Shown here: one piece after another, positions 25,792 through 34,702 of the stretch
Position numbering within the stretch: position 1 is the first letter of the stretch
Layout: every line of letters begins with the position of its first letter
Program-made: the position numbers and the translations under genes
The notes under the pieces: model-generated
Database searches by the model: none
What the model was told of the DNA's origin: nothing
The model's input: only the letters and a program-made list of their open reading frames with translations
NCBI GenBank assembly: GCA_003605175.1
Contig: QWDA01000005.1
Span: 1-64,000, forward strand
Direction of reading: 5' to 3'
DNA from: Paracoccaceae bacterium
GTDB lineage: Bacteria; Pseudomonadota; Alphaproteobacteria; Rhodobacterales; Rhodobacteraceae
Length of the DNA: 64,000 nt

Positions 25792-27630
25792 ATGAAAAGC
25801 GCAGGCGTTTCCGACAGGTCCGAGTCGTCCGGCATGGTCGAGACGCTCCGGAAGACCGTTGCGTTCCTGTCGCCGCGGGAAAAGCGCTGGCTTTGCCTGC
25901 TCCTCGTCATCGTGGTGGTCATGGCGCTGTTCGAGCTTGCGGGCGTGGTCGCGGTGATGCCGTTCCTCGCCGTGGTCTCGCGGCCCGAGCTGGTGGAGAC
26001 CCATCCGATCCTGTCAGTCGTCTATGCGCGGCTGGGCTTTGCCTCGGCGGACCGGTTCATGATCTTCCTGGGCGTCGCGGCCTTCCTGATCCTGGTCGCC
26101 GCCGCGGTGGTCCGGATGGTCGGGCAATATGCGCTGATCCGCTTCGCGCAGATGCGGCGGCACGCGATCGGGTCGCGGCTTCTCGAGGGCTATCTTGGTC
26201 GGCCCTACGAGTTCTATCTGGGCCGGCATTCGGGCGAGCTGTCGAAGGCGATCCTGAGCGAGGTCGACGTGGTGGTGCAGTCGGTGTTGCAGCCGGCGGC
26301 GCTGATGCTGGGGCACGGGGTGACGCTCGTGGCGATTGCCGGGCTGCTGGTCGTGGTCGATCCGGCGATCGCGCTCGGTTCGGCGGCGGTGCTGTGCCTG
26401 ACCTATTTCGCCGTCTACGGGCGGGTGCGCGGGATCCTGATACGCTCGGGCGTGCGGCGGGCGGCGGCGAATGCCGAGCGGTTCAAGGCCACGAGCGAGG
26501 CGCTGGGCGGGATCAAGGACATCAAGCTCCTGGGCCGGGAGCGGGCCTATCTGCGGCGGTTCGACCGCTCGTCGCTGGTGCTCGCGCAAGAGATTTCGCG
26601 GAGCTCCACGCTTTCGGACGTGCCGCGCTATGCCATCGAGGCGGTGGCGTTCGGCGGGATCATCCTGATCTGCGTCGCGCTCCTGATGCGCGGCGACGGG
26701 TTCGACGCCGCGCTGCCGCTCCTCGGGCTCTTCGCGCTGGCCGCCTACCGGATGATGCCGGCGATCCAGGCCATCTATCGCGGCGTGACCCAGATCGGTT
26801 TCGGCGCGGCGGCGGTGGAGGTGCTGCATCGCGATCTCCTGGAGAACCGGAGCGAGAGCGCGATGCTGGCGGGTGCGCCGGCCGCGCCGATGGGGCTGCG
26901 CGAGGCGCTGGTGCTCGATCATGTGAGCTATCGCTATCCCGGCGCGGGCGCGGCCGGGGTGGCGGAGGTGAGCCTGACCCTGCCGGCGCTCACCAGCCTG
27001 GGCGTGGTGGGCGGCACCGGGGCAGGGAAGACCACGCTTGTCGATGTGATCCTGGGGTTGCTCGAACCGCAGGCGGGCCGGCTCCTGGTGGACGGCGTGC
27101 CGCTGGGGCGCGGGAACCTCGCCGCATGGCGGGCGGGGATCGGCTATGTGCCGCAGGAGATCTTTCTCCTCGACGCGTCGATCTCGGAGAATATCGCCAT
27201 GGGGCTGCCCGAGGCGGAGATCGACCCGGCGCGGATCCGGCGGGCGGCTGAGATGGCGCGGCTCGACGGGTTCGTCTCGGAGCTGCCGGAGGGCTACGAC
27301 ACGCAGATCGGCGAGCGCGGGGTGCGGCTCTCGGGCGGGCAGCGGCAGCGGATCGGCATCGCGCGGGCGCTCTACCACGAGCCCGACATCATCGTGTTCG
27401 ACGAGGCGACGAGCGCGCTCGACAACGCGACCGAGGCCGAGGTGATGGCGGCGATCGACGGTCTTGCCGGCAAGAAGACGGTGATCATGATCGCGCATCG
27501 GCTGACCACGGTCCGGAAATGCGACCGGATCCTGGTGCTCGACCGTGGCCGGGTGGCCGGGATCGGCAGCTATGACGCGCTTTCCGCCGACAACGCGGCG
27601 TTCCGGCGGATCGCCGGGGCGGCGGGGTAG
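25792..27630 (+). CDS. ABC exporter, PglK/MsbA-like flippase (612 aa)
   Basis: This is a fused permease-ATPase. The N-terminal half has six predicted helices, starting with WLCLLLVIVVVMALFELAG and MPFLAVVSRPE as in PglK-type lipid-linked oligosaccharide flippases. The ATPase domain has Walker A GGTGAGKTTL, the Q-loop in GYVPQEIFLLDASI, signature LSGGQRQRIGIARAL, Walker B IIVFDEATSALD and the H-loop in MIAHRLTTV. A homodimer is expected. GGAGAGGCG precedes the ATG. It is divergent from nrtR and adjoins glycosyltransferase and methyltransferase genes, so it probably flips a lipid-linked glycan. Confidence 0.88.
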   Translation: MKSAGVSDRSESSGMVETLRKTVAFLSPREKRWLCLLLVIVVVMALFELAGVVAVMPFLAVVSRPELVETHPILSVVYARLGFASADRFMIFLGVAAFLILVAAAVVRMVGQYALIRFAQMRRHAIGSRLLEGYLGRPYEFYLGRHSGELSKAILSEVDVVVQSVLQPAALMLGHGVTLVAIAGLLVVVDPAIALGSAAVLCLTYFAVYGRVRGILIRSGVRRAAANAERFKATSEALGGIKDIKLLGRERAYLRRFDRSSLVLAQEISRSSTLSDVPRYAIEAVAFGGIILICVALLMRGDGFDAALPLLGLFALAAYRMMPAIQAIYRGVTQIGFGAAAVEVLHRDLLENRSESAMLAGAPAAPMGLREALVLDHVSYRYPGAGAAGVAEVSLTLPALTSLGVVGGTGAGKTTLVDVILGLLEPQAGRLLVDGVPLGRGNLAAWRAGIGYVPQEIFLLDASISENIAMGLPEAEIDPARIRRAAEMARLDGFVSELPEGYDTQIGERGVRLSGGQRQRIGIARALYHEPDIIVFDEATSALDNATEAEVMAAIDGLAGKKTVIMIAHRLTTVRKCDRILVLDRGRVAGIGSYDALSADNAAFRRIAGAAG

Positions 27631-27636
27631 CCGCCG

Positions 27637-28401
27637 TCAGGCCCCGGCGAAGGGGGCGGCGTAGAGGCGGAGGAACTCGGGAACCGTGATCAGGTTCAGG
27701 AGCGCCTTCCGGTCGCGGGCGAGATCCTGGTAGCTCTCGCAGGGGCCGGAATAGACCTCCTGGCGGCCCGGATGGACGATGCCCACGCCCCAATCGGTGC
27801 CGACGACGTGCATGGTCAGGTCGGGTCGCGTCCGGCGCAGCGCCGCGTAGCCCTTCCAGGAGGTGCCGTTCCAGGACGGCAGCCGGCCCGCCACCTCGTA
27901 CCCGGCGCGGGCGTGGAAGAGCGTGGGCGGGTTCATGTCATGGAGCAGGATGACGCCGCCGGGGTTCAGCCGGTCGAGCGCGTTGACCAGATCGCGTTCG
28001 ACCTGATCGCCGGTATGGTTGCCGTCGATGAACACGATGTCGAAGCGGTGGTCGTGGCGGGCGAAGTAGTCGTCGGAGGGGATCGGGTAGTCGGCCTCGG
28101 CCGATGGGTCGGGATCGACGCTGATCCGGCCCTCGCAACGGACCTCCTCGAACATCGCGCTTTTGCGGCGCACGCCGATCTCGAGATAGCTCTTGTAGCC
28201 GTTGAGCTGGATGAAGTGGTTCACCAGCGCGATCCGGCTGGCCCGGGCCCTGCCGTGGGCGAAGCGGTAGTGTCGCATGTCGCCATAGAGCGGATCCCAG
28301 GACAGGAGCTGTCCGAACATGCGCCGCAGCTTCTGCCCGGCCGGGCTTTCCGCCACGAGCCAGAAGCGGCGTCCGGGTTCTCCCTGTTCCTCCCAATCCA
28401 T
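27637..28401 (-). CDS. Class I SAM-dependent methyltransferase, Methyltransf_24 type (254 aa)
   Basis: The SAM-binding motif I is YKSYLEIGVRRKSAMFEEV (residues about 69-87), followed by the acidic ISVDPDPS strand and HRFDIVFIDGNHTGDQVERD, then GGVILLHDMNPP, all typical of methyltransferases encoded in polysaccharide loci. The C-terminal part (SWKGYAALRRTRPDL) is typical too. It probably O-methylates a glycan sugar or terminates chain growth. The gene is convergent with the ABC flippase, six bases between stops. Confidence 0.8.
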   Translation of the reverse strand: MDWEEQGEPGRRFWLVAESPAGQKLRRMFGQLLSWDPLYGDMRHYRFAHGRARASRIALVNHFIQLNGYKSYLEIGVRRKSAMFEEVRCEGRISVDPDPSAEADYPIPSDDYFARHDHRFDIVFIDGNHTGDQVERDLVNALDRLNPGGVILLHDMNPPTLFHARAGYEVAGRLPSWNGTSWKGYAALRRTRPDLTMHVVGTDWGVGIVHPGRQEVYSGPCESYQDLARDRKALLNLITVPEFLRLYAAPFAGA

Positions 28402-28434
28402 GCGGCGGCTCTTGCTCCCCGTCGCGGCCCTGCC

Positions 28435-29448
28435 CTAGGTCGCGACCCTGTCGACGATTTCGCGCAGTCTCTTCGCCAGGGCCTCGGGTGTCACGAGGCC
28501 TGGGAGCCTCCGCATCCGCGCGAGGCCTTCCTGCCACAGGGGCGCGCCGAAGCTGGCCCGCGCGCGTTCGAACCCGGCGGCGATGCTTGCCGGGTCGGAG
28601 GCGGAGACCAGGAACGGGTAATCCTCGCCCAGGAGCGCGACGGCGTCGTCGGCCTCGCGGTTGACCAGGATGTTGGCGCCGCAGGCGGCGGCGGTGAAAC
28701 CCTTGGTGAAGGGTTTGAACTGGCTGGCGTCGGCGGGCGTGCCGGGGCGGACGCCGTAATGGAGGGTGAGCCGGGCCATCGGCGCCAGCGCGGCGGGGAA
28801 GTCGCGGGCGTAGCGGACCTCGATGCAGTCGACCTTGTCGGCGATTTCGGCGGGCAGGAGCGCGTTCTTCCGCTCGCCGACATAGCCGCAGCGGAACGGC
28901 CGTTCGGCGTCGAGCCGGAGCGTCGCGAGGCGCGGGTCGGCATGGTGGTGCAGGAGCTCGACCGGGATCGCGCGGCCGAGGGAGGCGATCCGCGCCTCCA
29001 GCGCCGCCTTGCCGGCGAGCGAGGCGGCGATGTGGAAGTCGAACAGCGGAAGGTCGATTTCGTCGAGCGGGGTGTCGATGCTGTCAAAGCCCACCGCGAC
29101 GCCGCGGCGGCGGAGCGGCGCCAGATGGTCGGGGGTGAGGCCGAGCGCGGCCGATTTCACGAAGATCGCCACCGAGCCGGGGGCGAGCGTCCGGGCGACG
29201 GCGCGGAGCGCGAGGGGCGGCATCAGCCCGGCGTGGAACGGCAGGACGCGTACGCGCAGCCGGTCGGCGAGACGGGGCGCGACCATGGCGGCGAGCTGGT
29301 CGCCACGCATCGCCGCCGAGCCGGCGCTGCGGAACGGCTTACCCGCGCGCTTTACCAGGACAAGGCTTCTCTGGGCGATCTCGGTGGCCTCCGTGAGGGA
29401 TGCGGGGCTGGTTGTCCGGGAGTTTCGCCGGTCTGACAACTCCGCCAT
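28435..29448 (-). CDS. Putative glycosyltransferase-like protein (337 aa)
   Basis: The sequence looks like a divergent GT-B protein. The N-terminal region carries SLVLVKRAGKPFRSAGSAAM and SVAIFVKSAALGLTPDHLAPL, and the C-terminal half has CGYVGERKNALLP and HYGVRPGTPADASQFKPFTKG, resembling the donor-binding domain of capsular glycosyltransferases, with GFTAAACGANILVNRE as the typical late motif. No signal peptide or helices are seen. It sits between a methyltransferase and a GT4 gene on the same strand, which supports a role in glycan synthesis. The family assignment is tentative. Confidence 0.6.
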   Translation of the reverse strand: MAELSDRRNSRTTSPASLTEATEIAQRSLVLVKRAGKPFRSAGSAAMRGDQLAAMVAPRLADRLRVRVLPFHAGLMPPLALRAVARTLAPGSVAIFVKSAALGLTPDHLAPLRRRGVAVGFDSIDTPLDEIDLPLFDFHIAASLAGKAALEARIASLGRAIPVELLHHHADPRLATLRLDAERPFRCGYVGERKNALLPAEIADKVDCIEVRYARDFPAALAPMARLTLHYGVRPGTPADASQFKPFTKGFTAAACGANILVNREADDAVALLGEDYPFLVSASDPASIAAGFERARASFGAPLWQEGLARMRRLPGLVTPEALAKRLREIVDRVAT

Positions 29449-29496
29449 GGCCGGGCCGGCGCGGGGGCGCGGCGAGTGTTGTGCGATTGTCCCAGG

Positions 29497-30585
29497 CTAG
29501 CGGATCTGGAGGAGCGTTTTGTAGAGCCGACGGTAGGCGACGCCGATGGTGGCGGGGGCGAGGGGACCCCGGGCGAAGGCGAGGGCGGCGGTGGAGTGCG
29601 CGTCGTAGGCGGCCTCGATCCGGTCGAGCGCCCGGGCGAGCGTGCCCGGGGCGTCGAAATCGATCAGCGCGCCGCGGTCGTCGGCGATGTAGCTGTCCAT
29701 GCCGGTGCCGCGCTGGCCGATCACCGGGATGCCGTGGGCGAAGGCCTCGGTGACGGTGTTGGGCGAGTTGTCGGCGCGGTAGGGGCAGAGGAGGATGTCG
29801 ATCCCGCCCATCACGCGGCCGGTCTCGGCTTTACCGAAGGGGCCGTGGTGGCGGACCTGCGGCAGGTCGAGGCCGGGCGGGGCCGGCGGGCGGCCAAAGG
29901 TCGTGAGGTGCACGCGGTCGCCGAGATGCCGGATCGGCTCGGCGAGGCGGTCGAGCCCCTTTCGCGTGCTGGCGAGCTTGTGGGAGATGAAGCCGAGCCG
30001 GAGCGGGCCGCCCCCGAGGTGGCGCGGCGCGGCGCCCGCGACGGGCAGGACGGCGTTCCGGATCACCTCCGGGCGTGGCGCGCCGGATGCGGCAAGGCTG
30101 TCTGCCAGCCAGTCGGAGGGGGCGACCCGGGCGGTGGGCGCGAGGGCGGCGAAGCCGGCGACGCGGAACAGTGCCCGGGCGAGGCCCGGGGTCTCGTCGG
30201 GGCGGTCGGCATAGTGGCGGAGCCCGTGATAGGGCCAGAAATCGCTCATCCGGTGGACCGACGGGCAAGGCAGGGCGGCGAGGGCGGCGGGCGCGATGGT
30301 GTTGGCCGAGATGTCGCCAAGCTGGACGATGTCGGGGCGGTGCCGTGCCACTTCGCGGGCGAGGTCGACCGAGGGCGGGCCGAGGCGGAGGAAATGCGCT
30401 TCGTCGGCGTCGAGGAGCAGGTGTTCGAGGCTGCGCTCGGCGAGGCGGAGCGGGCGCCAGGGGGTGTCGTCGGCGGAGGCGCGGACGAGGTCGAGCCCGG
30501 CGGCCTCGAGGGCGGCCGAAAGCCCGGCCGCGCCGGTCGCGGCGCCGCCGCGGGTGAAACTGCGGGCGACGAGCAGGACCTTCAC
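29497..30585 (-). CDS. GT4-family glycosyltransferase (362 aa)
   Basis: The protein begins KVLLVARSFTRGGAATGAAG, the GT4 glycine-rich opening, then DIVQLGDISANTIAP and SVHRMSDFWPYHGLRHY. The C-terminal domain has RLGFISHKLASTRKGLDRL and SPNTVTEAFAHGIPVIGQR with its E-x7-type motif. The frame is open to 30702, but the homologous part starts at the GTG at 30585, so I use that. It belongs to the same minus-strand group as the methyltransferase and the preceding glycosyltransferase-like gene. The sugar and acceptor are unknown. Confidence 0.8.
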   Translation of the reverse strand: MKVLLVARSFTRGGAATGAAGLSAALEAAGLDLVRASADDTPWRPLRLAERSLEHLLLDADEAHFLRLGPPSVDLAREVARHRPDIVQLGDISANTIAPAALAALPCPSVHRMSDFWPYHGLRHYADRPDETPGLARALFRVAGFAALAPTARVAPSDWLADSLAASGAPRPEVIRNAVLPVAGAAPRHLGGGPLRLGFISHKLASTRKGLDRLAEPIRHLGDRVHLTTFGRPPAPPGLDLPQVRHHGPFGKAETGRVMGGIDILLCPYRADNSPNTVTEAFAHGIPVIGQRGTGMDSYIADDRGALIDFDAPGTLARALDRIEAAYDAHSTAALAFARGPLAPATIGVAYRRLYKTLLQIR

Positions 30586-30717
30586 GTGCGGCCCGGCATG
30601 GCGGAAGGTCCGTCCGCTGCGACGGGGCCGCGTTGTCTGGCTGAGGTCATTGCCGCATGCTCCCTGGAAGGCTAGAGGACCAGATCGCCCCGGTCGGATC
30701 AAGGGCGCCCGTCGCGC

Positions 30718-31941
30718 TCAGGCGGAGGGATGTTCCGCCGCGATCCCGGGCGAAAGCGCGGCGATGATGCCGCGCAGTTCGGCCAGACCCTTGAGCCGGC
30801 CGATGGCGGGATAGCCCGGCTGCGCCCGGCGACCCAGGTCGTCGAGGATATCCTGTCCGTGGTCGGGGCGGAACGGGATCGACCCGTCGGTGCGGCCGGC
30901 GGCCCTGCGGCGCGCCTCCTCGCGCAGCGCCGCCCTGACCAGCGCGACCATGTCGGTATCGCCGCCCAGATGCTCGGCCTCGTGGAACGAGCCGCGGATC
31001 TCCGGGGTTTCCCGCTTCACGTTGCGCAGGTGCAGGAAGTGGACCCGGTCGCCGAGGCGCTCCATCATCCCCGGGAGGTCGTTGTCGGGCCGCGCCCCGA
31101 GCGATCCGGAACAGAGCGTGATGCCGCTGGCGGGGAGGTCCACCGCGTCCATCACCTGCCTGTACTGCGCCTCGGTCGACATGATGCGCGGCAGGCCGAG
31201 GAGCGGGAACGGCGGGTCGTCGGGATGGCAGCAGAGCCGGAGGCCGAGGTCCTGCGCCACCGGCGCCACCTCGGACAGGAAGTCGATCAGATGCTGGCGC
31301 AGGGTCTCTTCGCGCATCGCGGCGTATTCGGCGAGATGCGCGCGGACATCCTCCATGCGCATCTTCTCGGCCGCGCCCGGCAGGCCGAAGACGATGTTCG
31401 CGGCGATCTGCTCGGCCTTCTGCGGGGTCATCGCGGCATGGCGCCGGGCCGCGGCATCCAGGAGCGCGTCATCATAATCCGCCTCGGCGCCGGGGCGCTT
31501 CAGGATATGCAGGTCGAAGGCGGCGAAATCGGTCAGGTCGAAACGCATGCAGGTTGCGCCGTTCGGCAGCCGCCAGGCGAGGTCGGTGCGGGTCCAGTCG
31601 AGCACGGGCATGAAGTTGTAGCAGATCACCTCGATCCCGGCGGCGGCGAGATTGGCCAGGCTCTGCTTGTAGTTCGCGACATGCGCGCGCCAGTTCCCCT
31701 GTTGCTTCTTGATGTCTTCGCTCACCGGCAGGCTTTCGACAACCGACCAGGTGAGGCGCGATGGCGTGCCGTCGGGCATCGTCGCGATTTCGGCCTGGCG
31801 CCGGGCGATGTCTCCGGATGGCCAGACGACGCCTGTCGGCAGGTCGTGCAGCGCCGAAACGACCCCGGTGGCGCCGGCCTGGGCGACATCGGAAATGCTC
31901 ACGCGATCCTGCGGTCCGAACCAGCGCCACGTCTGTTCCAT
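30718..31941 (-). CDS. uxuA: D-mannonate dehydratase (407 aa)
   Basis: UxuA dehydrates D-mannonate to 2-keto-3-deoxygluconate in glucuronate catabolism. The N-terminus MEQTWRWFGPQDRVSISDV is family-typical, followed by CYNFMPVLDWTRTDLAW, RLCCHPDDPPFPLLGLPRI (metal-binding His and Cys) and VHFLHLRNVKRE. The ATG at 31941 has GGGGAGAAGAAA directly upstream; the frame is open far beyond it and runs into the divergent regulator. Length is standard. The GntR gene across a 97-base gap is the likely regulator. No uxuB or uronate isomerase lies alongside. Confidence 0.94.
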   Translation of the reverse strand: MEQTWRWFGPQDRVSISDVAQAGATGVVSALHDLPTGVVWPSGDIARRQAEIATMPDGTPSRLTWSVVESLPVSEDIKKQQGNWRAHVANYKQSLANLAAAGIEVICYNFMPVLDWTRTDLAWRLPNGATCMRFDLTDFAAFDLHILKRPGAEADYDDALLDAAARRHAAMTPQKAEQIAANIVFGLPGAAEKMRMEDVRAHLAEYAAMREETLRQHLIDFLSEVAPVAQDLGLRLCCHPDDPPFPLLGLPRIMSTEAQYRQVMDAVDLPASGITLCSGSLGARPDNDLPGMMERLGDRVHFLHLRNVKRETPEIRGSFHEAEHLGGDTDMVALVRAALREEARRRAAGRTDGSIPFRPDHGQDILDDLGRRAQPGYPAIGRLKGLAELRGIIAALSPGIAAEHPSA

Positions 31942-32038
31942 TTTCTTCTCCCCGACTCGCTGCAACGGAAGGGATAGCAGTCCGCTCAATTGCTGACTAG
32001 TATGGCAGTATGGTAACTCACGGCACGGAAGACGGATC
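31942..32038. promoter_or_regulatory. Divergent promoter of uxuA and the GntR gene
   Basis: The 97 bases between the divergent genes include TATGGCAG-TATGGTAA at 32001-32016, a short direct repeat with an adjacent CTAGTA, in the AT-rich middle of the region. This is the best candidate for the GntR/FadR-family operator; such operators are usually T-GGT-N-ACC-A-like palindromes, and this one is imperfect. Confidence 0.35.
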
Positions 32039-32785
32039 ATGAGCGTCGAGCGAAACCCCGCATGGGCGCTGGATCCCGCGGCACCGATCACGCCGCAGGT
32101 GACGCGCATTCTCCGCGAGCGCATCATCCAAAACGATCTGAAGCCCGGCGACCGGATCTCGGAGGCGGAACTGGCCCGCCTCCATGACGTCAGCCGGCAG
32201 CCGGTCCGCGAAGCCTTCATCAAGCTCGCCGATCAGGGGCTCCTGGAGGTCCGGCCGCAGCGCGGCACCATCGTCACGCGGATCGGCTATCTCGCGGTTC
32301 TAGACGCCCGGTTCCTGCGCGAGGCGATAGAGGCGGATATCGTCAAGATCGTCGCCCTCGGCCCGGATCCCGCGCTGATCGCCGATCTGCGCGGCCAGAT
32401 CGAGCGCCAGCGCGCCGTGGGTCGGGCCGATCCGGATGCCTTCATCCAGATGGACGAACGGTTTCACCGCACGCTCGCCGAGGCCGCGGGCAAGGCCGGG
32501 ACCTGGAAGCAGATCGAGGGCCTGAAATCGCAGATGGACCGCGTCCGACACCTGTCTATCGGAGCGATCCGGGTGGGCAAGCTCATCGAGCAGCACCGGG
32601 CGGTGGTCGACAGGATCGCGGCCGGCGACGTTCCCGGCGCGAATTCGGCGATCCGCCGTCACCTGCGCGAGGTGCTGCGGGATCTGCCCCGGATCGTCGC
32701 GGAGAACCGCCCGTATTTCGACCTGCCGGACGGGGAAATGCCGCTGCCGGTCAATGCGCCGATTCTGGGCGAGACCGACCCGTGA
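32039..32785 (+). CDS. GntR/FCD-family regulator, UxuR-like (248 aa)
   Basis: The N-terminal winged helix spans about residues 18-85 (ILRERIIQNDLKPGDRISEA, LHDVSRQPVREAFIKL). The C-terminal FCD domain (from about 95) has FLREAIEADIVKIV, FIQMDERFHRTLAEAAG and EQHRAVVDRIAAGD, giving the His/Asp metal-binding set. It is divergent from uxuA, so it probably represses it until a hexuronate or hexonate is bound. Its 3' end lies 16 bases from the convergent AcpS-like gene. Confidence 0.87.
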   Translation: MSVERNPAWALDPAAPITPQVTRILRERIIQNDLKPGDRISEAELARLHDVSRQPVREAFIKLADQGLLEVRPQRGTIVTRIGYLAVLDARFLREAIEADIVKIVALGPDPALIADLRGQIERQRAVGRADPDAFIQMDERFHRTLAEAAGKAGTWKQIEGLKSQMDRVRHLSIGAIRVGKLIEQHRAVVDRIAAGDVPGANSAIRRHLREVLRDLPRIVAENRPYFDLPDGEMPLPVNAPILGETDP

Positions 32786-32801
32786 GTTCTTCCGGTGGGA
32801 G

Positions 32802-33491
32802 TCAGGAGACGCCCACGAAGATATAGAGCGCGGCGGCGGCGATGGCGATGCCGACGAGCAGAAGGCCGGTGCCGGAGAGCTTCGCGGGGGCCGGTTGCGG
32901 CGCGGCGGCGGGTTCGGGCGCCGTGGCGGGGGCGGGGGGCTCGGGGACGGGCGCCGGGTCTGCGGCGGCAAGGGCGACGGCGAAGGCGGTGCGCTTGGTG
33001 TGGGAGATCGAGATCAGGTAGCCCTCGGTGACCGGTTTGCCGGTTTCCTCGTGGGTGATCTCGATCGAGGCGAGCGGGCGCTCGGCGCCGTCGCATTTCA
33101 CGATCGCCTCCTTCGCGGCGAAGAGGCCGGCGAGGGTGGCGTAGGGGTCGGGCCGCGACTCCGCGTAGGCGAGTTCCTTCTGGGTGAAGATGCCGGCGAG
33201 GTCGGGGGCGGATTTGAGATCGGCGATTTCCTCGGGGAAGAGTTCGTCGATGTCCTGGATATCGGTGCCGATCGCGCCGAAAGCGGCCCGGGCGCCCGTT
33301 GCGGCCGGGCGCGGGGCGGGAGCTGCCGGTGCGGAGGCGGAGGCGGTGTCGAGCGTGTCCGGGTTGACCCGGTTTGCGGCGCACCAGGCGAGGAAACGCG
33401 CTCTCTGGGCCGAGCTGAGATCGGCAGGGCGGGCGCCCTCGCGCCCGGTGAGCCGGGTCAGGAATTCCTGTGCCGCTTTGGGATCGGACAT
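32802..33491 (-). CDS. Tail-anchored AcpS-type phosphopantetheinyl transferase (229 aa)
   Basis: The core (about residues 70-176) is a holo-ACP-synthase-like domain: AIGTDIQDIDEL with the metal-binding D77, LAGLFAAKEAIVKC with E128, LASIEITHEETGKP and ISISHTKRTAFAVA. It is preceded by about 65 residues ending in an Ala/Pro linker. A Pro/Ala-rich stretch (178-203) follows, then a single hydrophobic helix (about 206-227) ending three residues before the stop, so the enzyme should be held in the membrane by its tail. Ordinary AcpS is a soluble protein of about 130 residues. The ATG shares one base with the E2 stop. It probably activates a carrier protein for the E1/E2 system, but no carrier gene is adjacent. 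Confidence 0.75.
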   Translation of the reverse strand: MSDPKAAQEFLTRLTGREGARPADLSSAQRARFLAWCAANRVNPDTLDTASASAPAAPAPRPAATGARAAFGAIGTDIQDIDELFPEEIADLKSAPDLAGIFTQKELAYAESRPDPYATLAGLFAAKEAIVKCDGAERPLASIEITHEETGKPVTEGYLISISHTKRTAFAVALAAADPAPVPEPPAPATAPEPAAAPQPAPAKLSGTGLLLVGIAIAAAALYIFVGVS

Positions 33492-34702
33492 CACCAGCCC
33501 TCGTAGCAGTTGCGGCAGACCAGCCGATCGGCGGTGCCGTCGAAGATCCGCAGGAGGCCCTTGCTCTTCAGGGCCTTCTCCTCGTCGATGGAGCGGTCGC
33601 AGAAATGGCAGGCGGCCTTCTCGCCGGCGCCCTCGCTCTGCAGCGCGAGTTCGACCCGGCGTTTCAACTCCTCGAGGAAGCGGGAGAAGCGCAGGCCCTC
33701 GGTGACGCGGTGGTCGAAGGTGCCGTAGAGCTGGAACCCGTCAGGGGTGCGGTTGACCGCGAGGATGAACGCCTGGGGGCCGTTGACCAGCGGTAGGGTG
33801 AAATTCGCGCCGGTATTCGAGAGGTCGGAGATCGTGAAGGTGGTCTGCCGGTAATCCTCCACCGCGAGCTTGCCGGTTTCGAACTTCTCGACGAGGTCGA
33901 TGACCTTCCTGGAGATCTCGGCTAGCGTCTTCCAGCCGGTGACGCGGACGACGACGAGGTTATTCAGCGAGTCGAGGGCGAGGCCGGGGATCACCTCGTC
34001 GTAGAGGCCCACGGTCTCGTCGCCCGCATAGAAGCCGTTCAGGTCGCGGAACTCGCCGCGCAGGAGGTTGGCGATCTCGTAGAGCAGGAGATCTAGGATG
34101 CTGCCCGCGAAGAACGGGTGGGCGGCGAAGGCGCGTTTGCCGCCGTGGATGGCGATGCCGATGGTGGAGTTGAGATAGGGGCTCGACCAGGCGAGCGCCT
34201 TGTGCTCCTGGACCTTGCGCTGAGTGAGCGGCTGGGTCTGGAAGGCGAGGTCGGGCTTCGGTTTCGGTGCATCTTGTGGCGGGGCAGCCGGGCGTGCAGG
34301 GGCGGCTTGCGGGCCGAAATCGCGCGAGGTGAGCCATTTGCCGTTGCCGTTGGGCTGGCGGCCTTGCGCGACGAGCGCGGCGGCGGCGTCGCTGAGCTTG
34401 ACGGTGGCGTCGAGGACCGGGGCGGGGGTGACCGGGGCTTCGGGGGCGGTGGTGGCGGCGGTCTCGCCCTCGCCAAGGATCCGGCCGATCACGCTTTCCA
34501 CCGCGATGCGCTGTTTCGGCGCGAGGGTGAATTCGGCGAGCGTGCCCGCGGCGGGCGCGGTGAATTCCACGGCGGCCTTGGAGGTTTCGAAGGCGAATAA
34601 CGTGTCGCCCTCTGCCACCGTGTCGCCCGAGGCCTTGTTGACCTCGGTAATCAGCACGAAGTCGTCATTCGCGTTTTCGCGAGGGATCAGGAGCTCAATC
34701 AT
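33491..34702 (-). CDS. Lipoyl E2-type acyltransferase with C-terminal zinc ribbon (403 aa)
   Basis: The N-terminal lipoyl domain (residues 1-78) has the lipoyl-lysine K42 in FETSKAAVEF, where typical E2 proteins read ETDKA. A short region (98-116) resembles a subunit-binding helix. The catalytic domain (about 150-350) contains TFTISDLSNTGANFTLPL and YGTFDHRVTEGLRFSRFL. The usual DHRxxDG active-site motif has Glu for Asp (H331, E335). A zinc ribbon follows at the C-terminus (C365, C368, C396, C399), not normal for E2. It overlaps E1 by eight bases and AcpS by one, so the three are translationally coupled. It probably transfers an acyl group made by E1. Confidence 0.8.
   Translation of the reverse strand: MIELLIPRENANDDFVLITEVNKASGDTVAEGDTLFAFETSKAAVEFTAPAAGTLAEFTLAPKQRIAVESVIGRILGEGETAATTAPEAPVTPAPVLDATVKLSDAAAALVAQGRQPNGNGKWLTSRDFGPQAAPARPAAPPQDAPKPKPDLAFQTQPLTQRKVQEHKALAWSSPYLNSTIGIAIHGGKRAFAAHPFFAGSILDLLLYEIANLLRGEFRDLNGFYAGDETVGLYDEVIPGLALDSLNNLVVVRVTGWKTLAEISRKVIDLVEKFETGKLAVEDYRQTTFTISDLSNTGANFTLPLVNGPQAFILAVNRTPDGFQLYGTFDHRVTEGLRFSRFLEELKRRVELALQSEGAGEKAACHFCDRSIDEEKALKSKGLLRIFDGTADRLVCRNCYEGW

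Noticed and set aside
32802-33491. Reading the AcpS-like gene as the housekeeping acpS
   Set aside because: It is about 100 residues longer than soluble AcpS, has a Pro/Ala linker and tail helix, and lies in an E1/E2 operon instead of the usual lepB/rnc or pdxJ neighbourhood.
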